DNA from: Oceanobacter sp.
GTDB lineage: Bacteria > Pseudomonadota > Gammaproteobacteria > Pseudomonadales > Oceanobacteraceae
NCBI GenBank assembly: GCA_002733645.1
Contig: NVWL01000003.1
Location: forward strand, 82,069 to 146,068
DNA length: 64,000 nt
Direction of reading: 5' to 3'
The stretch's first letter is position 1; every line of letters begins with the position of its first letter. Made by a program: the position numbers and the translations under genes. This document shows, in pieces, positions 35,546-43,418 of this stretch. The notes under the pieces were generated by a model that had not been told where the DNA came from, ran no database searches, and worked only from the letters and a program-made list of their open reading frames with translations.

Positions 35546-37060
35546 CTAGCCCATTCGATACCGATCCAGCGCCCTAAAGCCCAAGGCCTCCATTAAGTGC
35601 ACCCTGCTTATGTGTTCTTCTGAAGCAAGATCAGCCAACGTCCGAGCGACGGATAGCAGCCGATGATAAGAGCGAGCTGATAAGTTGAGGCGTTCTATAG
35701 CGTCCAACAGCCACAACTGATCCATCTCAGATAACTGGCAAACCTGATCCCTCATCTCGCCTTGTAATTCTGCATTCACACACCCTTGACGCTGAAGCTG
35801 TTGATTACGAGCATTCATTACCCGCGCCTGAACCGCCTCGCTACTTTCTGATGGTGGTGCTTTTTGCAATAACGCTGGCGACACCGGCGGTACATCAACA
35901 TGCAAATCTATGCGATCCAGCAATGGCCCTGAGGTTTGTCCCTGATAACGACGCACTTGATCTGGCGTACACTGACAACGCCCTGACGCATCTCCGTGAT
36001 AACCACAAGGACAAGGGTTCATAGCGGCAATAAGCTGAAAACGAGCAGGGTAGGTCACCGAGCGACTCGCCCGACTGATTACTATTTCGCCACTTTCTAA
36101 TGGCTCACGTAACACATCCAGCACCTTGCGGCTGTATTCGGGCAGTTCGTCTAAAAATAAGACGCCACCATGTGCCAAGGAGATTTCGCCGGGCTTGGGG
36201 TTGCCTCCTCCACCCACAAGAGCCACCCCTGAAGACGTGTGGTGAGGAGCACGAAATGGACGTTGCCCCCAGCGATTTTGCCAATCACCACTGTGGTGGC
36301 TAATAGAAGCAACCGACGCTGAGACCAAAGCCTCGTCGTCGGACATCGGCGGTAATATGCCCGGTAAACGACTGGCGAGCATAGTCTTACCTGTACCCGG
36401 CGGGCCGATAAACAAGAGGTTGTGTTGGCCAGCCGCCGCAATTTCTAGCGCTCGCCGTGCTTGCGCTTGGCCTTTTACTTCACTGAGATCGCCACTCGTT
36501 TGCCACTGATCCGTACGATGCAGCACTGGCTCAACCTCAGGCAGTTTGTTTTGTTTGTGCAACCAGCGAGTAACTTCGGTGAGGGATTTTGCCGAGTAGA
36601 TGGTGCCTTCTCGACAGAGAGAAGCTTCATCTGCATTGATTGCAGGCACAACCAAATTTCGGCCCGCTCGGGCCGCTTGTAATGCGGTCGGCAGAACACC
36701 CGTCACAGACTGCAAATCACCACTTAGCCCCAACTCACCAATAAACTCACAGCCGTCAGTACTGCCTTCTGGGATTTGCCCTGATGCCATCAGGATACCT
36801 AAGGCAATGGGCAGATCGTAACGCCCACCCTCTTTAGGCAGGTCGGCAGGGGCCAAGTTGATTGTTATCCGCTTCGCAGGGAACTCGTAATGGCTATTGA
36901 GGATCGCACTTCGAACTCGATCTTTGGATTCCTTCACCGCCGTTTCAGGCATTCCCACCAAACTAAGCGAGGGTAAACCGCCAGAGAGATGAACTTCGAC
37001 CTGCACGACCGGAGAGTCGATCCCCAGTTGAGCGCGTGTGAACAATAGTGCGAGTGACAT
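35546..37060 (-). CDS. comM: YifB/ComM-family Mg-chelatase-like AAA+ ATPase
   Basis: The protein has 504 residues. The N-terminal Lon-protease-like domain (about 1-170) has no clear catalytic pair. The Mg-chelatase AAA+ core carries Walker A GPPGTGKT and Walker B VLFLDELPE. A Cys-containing segment, NPCPCGYHGD, precedes the C-terminal Mg-chelatase domain (LSARSYHRLLSVARTLADL). ComM is a hexameric helicase that drives branch migration during natural transformation. Length and motifs are complete. It is a stand-alone gene. Confidence 0.92.
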   Translation of the reverse strand: MSLALLFTRAQLGIDSPVVQVEVHLSGGLPSLSLVGMPETAVKESKDRVRSAILNSHYEFPAKRITINLAPADLPKEGGRYDLPIALGILMASGQIPEGSTDGCEFIGELGLSGDLQSVTGVLPTALQAARAGRNLVVPAINADEASLCREGTIYSAKSLTEVTRWLHKQNKLPEVEPVLHRTDQWQTSGDLSEVKGQAQARRALEIAAAGQHNLLFIGPPGTGKTMLASRLPGILPPMSDDEALVSASVASISHHSGDWQNRWGQRPFRAPHHTSSGVALVGGGGNPKPGEISLAHGGVLFLDELPEYSRKVLDVLREPLESGEIVISRASRSVTYPARFQLIAAMNPCPCGYHGDASGRCQCTPDQVRRYQGQTSGPLLDRIDLHVDVPPVSPALLQKAPPSESSEAVQARVMNARNQQLQRQGCVNAELQGEMRDQVCQLSEMDQLWLLDAIERLNLSARSYHRLLSVARTLADLASEEHISRVHLMEALGFRALDRYRMG

Positions 37061-37093
37061 ATGGCCTCCTTGCCAAATTAACGGAATACCTAG

Positions 37094-37382
37094 GGCACCT
37101 CTGATTAATACAGTAGTGCTGCGCGTGAGTCCTGTAACGCTTTAGATCGAGGCGTTGATCGAAGTTAATGGCGGGTCCTTAATAAGATCAATAACAAAGA
37201 TATAAAGTGGCTTATATTGTCAATACAGCCCACGCCCATCACTACCAATAAACAGGGGCTTTCAGGAAAATACCATTTCGGTGTTGCTACTTTTCGACGT
37301 GACCCGCCATGCCATCTAACTAGCGCCTTGAACTGTTACTTTCCTGCAAGCCGCAGCCTCTTCTGCATTAATCAGAGGTGCC
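37094..37382. repeat. MITE-like element with 16-bp perfect inverted ends
   Basis: GGCACCTCTGATTAAT at 37094-37109 is perfectly complementary to 37367-37382. A nested inverted pair (ATGGCGGGTC near 37168 and GACCCGCCAT near 37305) lies inside. The 289-bp stretch has no credible frame. The ends resemble those of IS5-type elements, so this could be a non-autonomous derivative. I see no clean target duplication. It fills most of the gap between comM and ald. Confidence 0.65.
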
Positions 37383-37597
37383 TTAAATAACGCCATTTAT
37401 CGGGCATCGGGTAACGAGTATCTGAATGGATATAGCTAAGGCGAGATTTAGAACATGAATGAAAGTGGCTCGTATTACTTTACTGATATTGGCTGATTGT
37501 AGTTAGTTGTGCCTGATTGTGGGTTTTTGTGACCCGTATGGAGAAGTCGCCTGTTGCGCTGCTATGCTGTAGTAATACGGATTAAAGGAGTCATGGT

Positions 37598-38722
37598 ATG
37601 CGCATCGGTGTTCCTAAAGAGATCAAAGATCATGAATTTCGCGTAGGGTTAACGCCTGATAGCGCACGCGAGTTAATACATCGAGGGCATGAGGTCATTG
37701 TGGAAACGGGGGCTGGTAAAGCAATCGGCTTTTCAGATGATCTTTATATGAGCAGCGGGGCGGAAATTAAGTATTCCGCCAAGGACGTATTTGCGAACAG
37801 TGAATTAATCGTCAAAGTGAAAGAACCTCAACCTTCTGAAGTTGCCATGCTTCGACCAGAACATACCTTATTTACCTACCTGCATTTAGCGCCAGATATT
37901 GCTCTCACCGACTCATTAATTAACAGCGGTGCTACCTGTATTGCTTATGAAACGGTCACGGATGCTTCAGGTAATTTACCTTTGTTGGCACCTATGTCTG
38001 AAATTGCAGGGCGAATGGCGGTTCAAGCCGGGGCGCACAGTTTGGAGATGGAAGCAGGTGGGCGAGGGGTCTTGCTTTCCGGCGCACCGGGCGTATCACC
38101 GGCGGAAGTTCTTATTTTGGGAGCGGGTGTAGTTGGTGTGAATGCGTTGGCTATTGCGGTAGGCATGGGGGCGCGAGTCACTATTATGGATACCTCGATG
38201 GCCCGTTTACGAACGTTGGATCAACAATATGGCAACCGCGTAACGACTCGGTATTCAACGCGCACGGCGTTGGATGAATTGTTACCGAAAGCAGATCTTG
38301 TGATTGGAGCCGTACTATTACCGGGGGAATCTGCACCAAAGCTAATACAGAGAACGCACCTTGATACGATGAAGCGTGGAGCCGTGATTGTTGATGTTGC
38401 CATTGATCAAGGCGGGTGTTGTGAAACATCACGGCCTACGACGCACCGAGATCCAACATATACTGAACAAGAAGTGGTTCATTATTGTGTCGCCAACATG
38501 CCAGGAGCCGTGGCGCGCACATCAACACTCGCTTTAAATAACGCGACTTTACCTTTTGTCATTAACATTGCTGAGCAAGGTGTAAAAGCCTCTTTGTTGG
38601 CAGCACCCCATTTACTTAATGGCTTAAATATATTCGATGGAAAACTGGTCAGCCCTGAAGTTGCCCATAGCCAAAAACGTAACGTCTCAAACCGGAAGGA
38701 TCTACTTGAGCAAACCAGTTAG
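37598..38722 (+). CDS. ald: Alanine dehydrogenase
   Basis: The 374-residue NAD-dependent enzyme interconverts alanine with pyruvate and ammonia. The start MRIGVPKEIKDHEFRVGLTP is the family signature, including the catalytic Arg and Lys region. The nucleotide-binding glycine motif is VLILGAGVVGVNAL. His (TYLHLA) and Asp (DVAIDQGGCCETSRPTTH) residues complete the active site. The length is normal. An AAAGGAG ribosome site precedes ATG 37598. It is cytoplasmic and monocistronic. Confidence 0.96.
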   Translation: MRIGVPKEIKDHEFRVGLTPDSARELIHRGHEVIVETGAGKAIGFSDDLYMSSGAEIKYSAKDVFANSELIVKVKEPQPSEVAMLRPEHTLFTYLHLAPDIALTDSLINSGATCIAYETVTDASGNLPLLAPMSEIAGRMAVQAGAHSLEMEAGGRGVLLSGAPGVSPAEVLILGAGVVGVNALAIAVGMGARVTIMDTSMARLRTLDQQYGNRVTTRYSTRTALDELLPKADLVIGAVLLPGESAPKLIQRTHLDTMKRGAVIVDVAIDQGGCCETSRPTTHRDPTYTEQEVVHYCVANMPGAVARTSTLALNNATLPFVINIAEQGVKASLLAAPHLLNGLNIFDGKLVSPEVAHSQKRNVSNRKDLLEQTS

Positions 38723-38793
38723 CTCATTCATGTGAAATTACGGATTTGAAATAAACAGGAACCCTTCGGCTTAAGCTTGGTCACACCTACACA

Positions 38794-38859
38794 TAGCAGC
38801 TATGGAGCAGCTATATAGCAACTATGTAGCAACTATGTAGAAACTATGTAGAAACTATG
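38794..38859. repeat. Minisatellite: six 11-bp units
   Basis: Six units of the TAGCAACTATG type run without gaps over 38794-38859. The first two units carry CAG and GAG changes and the last two have AAA. The array sits between ald and a small lipoprotein gene and may change in copy number by slippage. Confidence 0.85.
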
Positions 38860-38895
38860 GATAAAGATAACAATTATCCGTAGTCCGTTACCCAT

Positions 38896-38947
38896 AGTGT
38901 TGATAGAAAGTGTTGATAGAAAGTGTTGATAGAAAGTGTTGATCGAA
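38896..38947. repeat. Minisatellite: four 13-bp units
   Basis: AGTGTTGATAGAA is repeated four times at 38896-38947; the last unit has C for A. It ends 21 bp before the start codon of the Ala-rich lipoprotein, so copy number could alter its promoter or leader spacing. Confidence 0.85.
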
Positions 38948-38968
38948 AAAACCAAGCTGAAGGAGCAC

Positions 38969-39268
38969 ATGATGAAACGTATTCCACTGGTAATAGCCGC
39001 CTCTGCATTGACCTTTATATTAGTGGGTTGTGAAAAGAGCCCAGACGAAACCATGGACGATGCCAAAGACAGCATGCACGACGCTGCCGAGTACACAAAA
39101 GATGCCGCCAATGATGCAATGGATGCGGCAGAAGAAGCCGCTGAAGATGCACATTCGGCCGCGGAAGAAGCCCTCGGTACTGAAGAGAGTGCATTAAAAG
39201 AAGCAGCCGATGATGTTGAAGATGAAGCCTCAGACGCGGCAGAAGAAGCGAAAGAAACCATGAATTAA
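38969..39268 (+). CDS. Small Ala/Glu/Asp-rich helical lipoprotein
   Basis: The start is at ATG 38969 or 38972, after AAGGAG; a frame extending to GTG 38936 would run into the minisatellite and is unlikely. A lipoprotein signal ends ILVGCEKS. The mature roughly 78 residues are a run of imperfect 11-residue-like units (DAAEYTKDAANDAMDAAEEAAEDA), giving a long acidic amphipathic helix like LEA- or apolipoprotein-type proteins. The role is unknown, possibly envelope or osmotic protection. A terminator follows 23 bp after the stop. Confidence 0.8.
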   Translation: MMKRIPLVIAASALTFILVGCEKSPDETMDDAKDSMHDAAEYTKDAANDAMDAAEEAAEDAHSAAEEALGTEESALKEAADDVEDEASDAAEEAKETMN

Positions 39269-39290
39269 TGATTTCTTGCTTCACAAAGCC

Positions 39291-39313
39291 AGCCCGCTCA
39301 ATGCGGGCTTTTT
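39291..39313 (+). terminator. Terminator of the Ala-rich lipoprotein gene
   Basis: AGCCCGC (39291-39297) pairs with GCGGGCT (39303-39309) and is followed by TTTT. Confidence 0.85.
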
Positions 39314-39521
39314 GTTGCTTTGATATTGTCTAGATCTTGTAGAAGCATGCCTAGCCTGCGTCGTCCTGGTGGGCGCTGTCGTGCAATTTAGAGCCGTGAG
39401 AATCACCCGGTTAATCGCGTTAAAAATATTTCCTATATTTGTTTTTTTATAACCACCTTAGTTCTATACTTACGCCGCTTTCAGCCCTGAAAGCGTGATC
39501 TTGCTTCTCGTGAGGACCCCC

Positions 39522-40799
39522 ATGAGTGAACTGTTTGGTATTGGCATTCTAATAATGGCCAGTGCGCTTTTTGCGATGTCTGAAATTGGCATAGCGGCGG
39601 CGCGTAAAATAAAGCTCCGGGTGATGGCTGGCGAAGGCAATCACAAGGCTCAAGAAGTACTCGATTTACAACAGAATCCGGGCAACTTTTTTGCCATGAT
39701 CCAAATTGCCCTGAATGCGATTTCGATACTGGGCGGAATTATTGGCGAACAGGCATTAACCCCTTACGTCAAAGATTCCTTGAGTTTGGTATATCAGGGT
39801 CAGATGCTTGATCAAGCCAGCTTTATGATCTCGTTCTTGATTATCACCGCGCTATTTATCTTGTTTGCGGATCTCTTGCCAAAACGCATGGCGATTATCT
39901 TGCCAGAAGAAACCGCGATCAAACTTGTCACCTTAATGCGCTGGATTACCTTCTTAGTGATGCCATTGGTGTTTTTCTTTAATGGCGTATCAAACTTCCT
40001 GCTACGAGTATTAAAACTCCCTATGGAGCGAGAAGAGGCCGTGACTACTGAAGATATCGTCGCCATGATGGACGCTGGCGCAGAGCACGGCAGCCTACAG
40101 AAGCAAGAATACGACTTGATCGGTAATGTCTTTGAGCTGGATAACGTCACCATTGGCAGCGCCATGACACCGCGTGATCAAATCATCTACTTTGATATTA
40201 CCGACAGCGGCGAAGACATCAGCCAAAAAATTATCGACCATCCCCACAATGATTTTCTCGTGTGCGATGGCAGTCTCGATAAAATTAAAGGCTCGATTGA
40301 ATCTAAATCGATTCTTCGTTTGGTACTTAAAGGTGAATTAAATGGTATTGATCCGCATTTTCTCACACAGGATATTTTGTACCTACCGGAAACCTTAACT
40401 CTATCTGAAGGCCTGAACGCATTCAAAGTAGCCACCCAGCCCTTTGCTGTGATTGTTAACGAATACGCAACCGTGGTGGGCTTAGTGACGGTTAAAGATA
40501 TGTTAGGTAGTTTTATGGGGGAGTTGATCACCCACGAGGATGATCAGCAAATTATCAAGCGTGATGATAAATCTTGGTTGATCGAAGGGTTGACTCCCAT
40601 CGGTGACGTGATGAGGCAGCTGAATATTGACGACTTTCCAGAGCGTAATCAGTACGAAACCATCGCTGGGTTTATGATTCACCGGCTCAAGCATTTACCT
40701 CGAAAAACAGAATTCTGCATTCATGCGGGTTACAAGTTTGAAGTGTTAGATCTAGAAGGTGTGCGAGTGGAGCAGTTGTTGGTGACTAAAATTAAATAA
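39522..40799 (+). CDS. CNNM/CBS/CorC-domain membrane transporter (YtfL/PaeA-like)
   Basis: The start is at ATG 39522 (MSELFGIGILIM, after TGAGGA), giving 425 residues; a frame from 39495 is longer but lacks a ribosome site. The DUF21/CNNM membrane domain (about 1-190, four helices) is followed by two CBS domains (about 205-320, MTPRDQIIYFDITDSGED...FAVIVNEYATVVGLVTVKDMLG) and the CorC/HlyC C-terminal domain (WLIEGLTPIGDVMRQLNI). Relatives export cations or polyamines. The closest named one I recall is E. coli YtfL (PaeA). The substrate here is not established. Confidence 0.82.
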   Translation: MSELFGIGILIMASALFAMSEIGIAAARKIKLRVMAGEGNHKAQEVLDLQQNPGNFFAMIQIALNAISILGGIIGEQALTPYVKDSLSLVYQGQMLDQASFMISFLIITALFILFADLLPKRMAIILPEETAIKLVTLMRWITFLVMPLVFFFNGVSNFLLRVLKLPMEREEAVTTEDIVAMMDAGAEHGSLQKQEYDLIGNVFELDNVTIGSAMTPRDQIIYFDITDSGEDISQKIIDHPHNDFLVCDGSLDKIKGSIESKSILRLVLKGELNGIDPHFLTQDILYLPETLTLSEGLNAFKVATQPFAVIVNEYATVVGLVTVKDMLGSFMGELITHEDDQQIIKRDDKSWLIEGLTPIGDVMRQLNIDDFPERNQYETIAGFMIHRLKHLPRKTEFCIHAGYKFEVLDLEGVRVEQLLVTKIK

Positions 40800-40994
40800 C
40801 CAATGCGGTTATTGTCTGAAGCCATCCTAGAGACAACAGATATGCAAAGTCTTGCCTTAGTAAGAGCCGAGTCAGGCTCGAAGCGGTACAGGGTGCGTTC
40901 TACCTAATAGTGTAAGGCTAATCACGACGCGAAGCGGCGTATCGGCGATGAGGCTGATACAATGCCTGCTTACTAAACGTACCGGCAGGGCTGC
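40800..40994. other. Intergenic region that probably held the original recC promoter
   Basis: No gene is visible in these bases. The sequence is of backbone character and leads straight into the orphaned recC start at 40995. A possible -10 (GATACAAT near 40955) is present without a convincing -35. In the ancestral arrangement it would have driven recC. Confidence 0.4.
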
Positions 40995-41102
40995 ATGTTT
41001 CGTCTATATCACTCCAATGATCTTGAGGTGCTCAAAGAGCTACTACTGCGGGAGATTCGCCAGAATCCGCCGGGTGTGGAGGACGAATATAAGACTATTT
41101 AG
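40995..41102 (+). pseudogene. Truncated duplicate of the recC 5' end (28 codons)
   Basis: 40995-41078 encodes the first 28 residues of RecC exactly (MFRLYHSNDLEVLKELLLREIRQNPPGV), then leaves the family and stops at TAG 41100. Compared with the intact recC start at 43419, 80 of 84 bases match and all four differences are silent. It marks the left junction of the inserted retron island. Confidence 0.93.
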
Positions 41103-41147
41103 TATATTTTGGATAGCGAATGGCAGTTTTCACTATGACATAACAAG

Positions 41148-41175
41148 TTGACAAGACATTTAATGCTTGTAGTAT
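41148..41175 (+). promoter_or_regulatory. Promoter of the retron transcript
   Basis: A consensus TTGACA (41148-41153), a 16-bp spacer and TAGTAT (41170-41175) predict a start near 41182, just in front of the structured RNA. It is the best promoter in the island. Confidence 0.65.
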
Positions 41176-41181
41176 CAAAGT

Positions 41182-41367
41182 GCTTGGGCGAATCGCCCAA
41201 TGATGGCAATCAATAATCTAAAAGTCGAAATAAGGCCTTAGGGTCGTAGAAGCAAAATGTTTCTGCAGATGGGGTGCTCGGCGGCGTGTCCTCTCGCCTC
41301 CGGCAGTAGTCCTCTCGAAGCGGGGATCACTTTCAGTATGATAGGCTGTGATTCGACTTTAATTGAT
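41182..41367 (+). ncRNA. Retron msr-msd noncoding RNA (candidate)
   Basis: Retrons carry a structured RNA just before the RT gene. A workable fold is visible. The a1 strand (ATCAAT 41209-41214 and AAAGTCGAA 41221-41229) pairs with the a2 strand at 41352-41367 with a short bulge. An 8-bp hairpin lies at 41246-41266 with an AAAAT loop. A strong GC hairpin spans about 41276-41304. The remaining roughly 47 bases to 41351 would be the msd template, which contains the ATCAC/GTGAT stem. A branch G could lie at about 41234-41243. A hairpin TTGGGCGAATCGCCCAA (41184-41200) precedes it. GGGGATCAC (41322-41330) can alternatively pair with 41407-41415, which would make the msd longer. The exact limits are uncertain. 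Confidence 0.6.
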
Positions 41368-41454
41368 GAAAATCACTATCTATTGGTTCCTCTAGATTAA
41401 GAGGATGTGATCCCCCCATTTATATTACACGTAGCAAAATGGATGCTTTAAAAC

Positions 41455-42615
41455 GTGAAACACCTAGAAAAAGTTCCTTCTGCTAAATCAATAGGTAGCT
41501 TAAACAAGCTCTCTCATGCACTTGGCATTGAGAAGAGTATATTGATTGATGTTGCTGAATCTATTGGTGGGTACAGAAAATCAGAAAGAACTAAGGATAA
41601 CGGTAAAATACGAGTAGTTTATAGTCCAAGTAGAATTGTAAGAAAAATTCAATCAGCCATAAATGAACGAATATTCACAGACCCTCGTATTATCAGTTGG
41701 GGCGAGTACCTATATGGCTCTATACCTAATGATGAATATGTAACTAGGGATTATATTTCATGCGCAGCACGTCATGGGATGTGTAAGTCTATATTGAAAA
41801 TGGATATTTCAGATTACTTTGATAATATCCATGAAGATGCGGTTTTCGATGTTTTCAACGGTTTTCTTAAATATCCGAATGATGTTTCGACAATATTAGC
41901 TGGTATATGTACTCATGAAGGACGTGTTCCTCAAGGGGGGTTGACCTCCAGCTATCTTGCTAATTTAGTATTGTATGATGTTGAAGAGATAGTAATAAAT
42001 AAGTTAGAAAAAAAGAAACTTACATATACAAGGTACGTTGACGATATTACCGTTTCATCATTATCTTATGGGTATGATTTTACCTATGCTCAAGATTTAA
42101 TTAAAAATATGTTGCATGGTAAAGGTTTTCCAGTAAACGAAGAAAAGTGCGTAATTGAACGAAGTGGTACTATCGGCTTATCTGTCCATGGTTTGAGAGT
42201 AGGGTATGATCGACCTAGGCTGCCTAGAGAGGAAATGCGAAGAATTCGTGCAAATGTTCAAAAAGTTGAAATTATTTCAAAAGAACCTGGTTACCGTACA
42301 ACGCATTCATACAGAAGGGATTTTAATAGGTGTATGGGGCGGGTTAATAAGTTAGTTAGGTTAAAGCATGATCAAGGTGCTAAATTCATTAAGCGTTTGA
42401 ATGCAATCAAACCATTGCCTTCTATTAAAGATATTAATAGATGTAGAAAAATGGTCTGGTTTTTAGCTAAAGATTATGAAAATAAAAAAAGACGACTATC
42501 ATACGAGCGTAGGTTTTATATTTGTCATGAACGTTTGAATATACTTAAAAGAAGTTTTTATCAGGAAGAGCAGTACCTAAGATCTAATTTACGAACTATT
42601 AGGCCTGTTTCATGA
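41455..42615 (+). CDS. Retron-type reverse transcriptase
   Basis: The 386-residue RT uses the upstream RNA as primer and template to make a small DNA joined to RNA. The palm motifs are present: LKMDISDYFDNI (Asp117), VPQGGLTSSYLANL, TRYVDDITVSS (YVDD at 194-197) and the retron-type GLSVHGLRVG segment. The C-terminal basic helical part is typical of retron RTs that bind the msr. The start is a GTG at 41455; an upstream ATG runs into a stop. The gene is markedly AT-rich. Its stop overlaps the next start (ATGA), so the two proteins are coupled. Confidence 0.92.
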   Translation: MKHLEKVPSAKSIGSLNKLSHALGIEKSILIDVAESIGGYRKSERTKDNGKIRVVYSPSRIVRKIQSAINERIFTDPRIISWGEYLYGSIPNDEYVTRDYISCAARHGMCKSILKMDISDYFDNIHEDAVFDVFNGFLKYPNDVSTILAGICTHEGRVPQGGLTSSYLANLVLYDVEEIVINKLEKKKLTYTRYVDDITVSSLSYGYDFTYAQDLIKNMLHGKGFPVNEEKCVIERSGTIGLSVHGLRVGYDRPRLPREEMRRIRANVQKVEIISKEPGYRTTHSYRRDFNRCMGRVNKLVRLKHDQGAKFIKRLNAIKPLPSIKDINRCRKMVWFLAKDYENKKRRLSYERRFYICHERLNILKRSFYQEEQYLRSNLRTIRPVS

Positions 42616-43331
42616 GTGTAAATTTTCGTTTGAGTAAGTCAGTTAAGTATATAGTATGTGTTTATATGCTAATTGTTTTGGTGTCTCTATTTTTAACTGT
42701 GTACTCGTTATGGTTGACTGTAGTATCACAAGAATTAGTGGAGTTGCCTTTCTGTCTTGAATCTCATTGCGTAAAATATTTCTTAGATATGACCAGCTCA
42801 TCATTTGTGTTTATATATAGAGGTGGTCTACTGGCAACAGGAATATTTACTTTTATCTCTGTTGCTCTGCTGATGGAAAATTATATATCAAACTTGGGGT
42901 CTCAGAGAATATCAAATAATGTTTCACAATATAATCATTTTTCTACTTATATACACTTGCTTCTTGAACGCTATGATCGGATACCAGTAAAGTCAATATC
43001 AAGTTTAAGGTGGTATCAGTCAATTTACGCCTCGCCTACTCAGGGTAAATTTGAGATTTCTGACCAATATTATAAAACGATTGCTGAGATTAATAATATA
43101 ATATTATCTTCAAATTTGAATTATGTTGAGGGTGGTAGTTATCGATTTAGAGAGCATCAGAATTTATTAAGTAATACACTATTTGAGATAGGTATAACTT
43201 TACATACAGGTCCCCGAACTTCATTCCATGAAGCTGAGCGTCAAGTGATTGATTTTATTAATGAGACTCATTCGATGTTTATCTCGGAGGGAATGGATAT
43301 AGTGAAATTAGAAATACCAAAATATAAGTAA
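42612..43331 (+). CDS. Two-helix membrane effector, Ec48-type retron
   Basis: The 239-residue protein has two N-terminal membrane helices (about 12-36 and 64-88). A hairpin with two Cys residues (LPFCLESHCVKYF) lies between them, and a soluble cytoplasmic domain of roughly 150 residues follows. This layout, and a position directly behind a retron RT with a 4-base overlap, match the effector of retron Ec48, which damages the inner membrane when RecBCD is disabled by a phage. Family assignment is from memory of architecture, not from a search. Its 3' end lies 87 bp before recC on the same strand. Confidence 0.78.
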   Translation: MSVNFRLSKSVKYIVCVYMLIVLVSLFLTVYSLWLTVVSQELVELPFCLESHCVKYFLDMTSSSFVFIYRGGLLATGIFTFISVALLMENYISNLGSQRISNNVSQYNHFSTYIHLLLERYDRIPVKSISSLRWYQSIYASPTQGKFEISDQYYKTIAEINNIILSSNLNYVEGGSYRFREHQNLLSNTLFEIGITLHTGPRTSFHEAERQVIDFINETHSMFISEGMDIVKLEIPKYK

Positions 43332-43418
43332 TATTAATTTGAAAAATCCGTTAAAAACAGTTAACCCTTACTTTTCTTCAATATGTTAAGATTAAGACAA
43401 TTTCCCGGATGATTTTTC

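Noticed and set aside
38794-38947. CRISPR-like array
   Set aside because: The units are 11 and 13 bp in direct tandem with no spacers, so they are minisatellites.
38833-39261. 142-codon minus-strand frame rich in Ser and Ala
   Set aside because: It is the antisense of the Ala/Glu repeat lipoprotein and the minisatellite; the composition is a mirror of the real gene.
40948-41151. 67-codon frame across the retron left junction
   Set aside because: It reads the recC fragment in the wrong frame and has no ribosome site.
41182-42615. Group II intron or diversity-generating element as source of the RT
   Set aside because: There is no maturase or HNH domain, no domain V-like RNA and no template/variable repeat pair; the short RT plus upstream structured RNA and membrane effector fit a retron.
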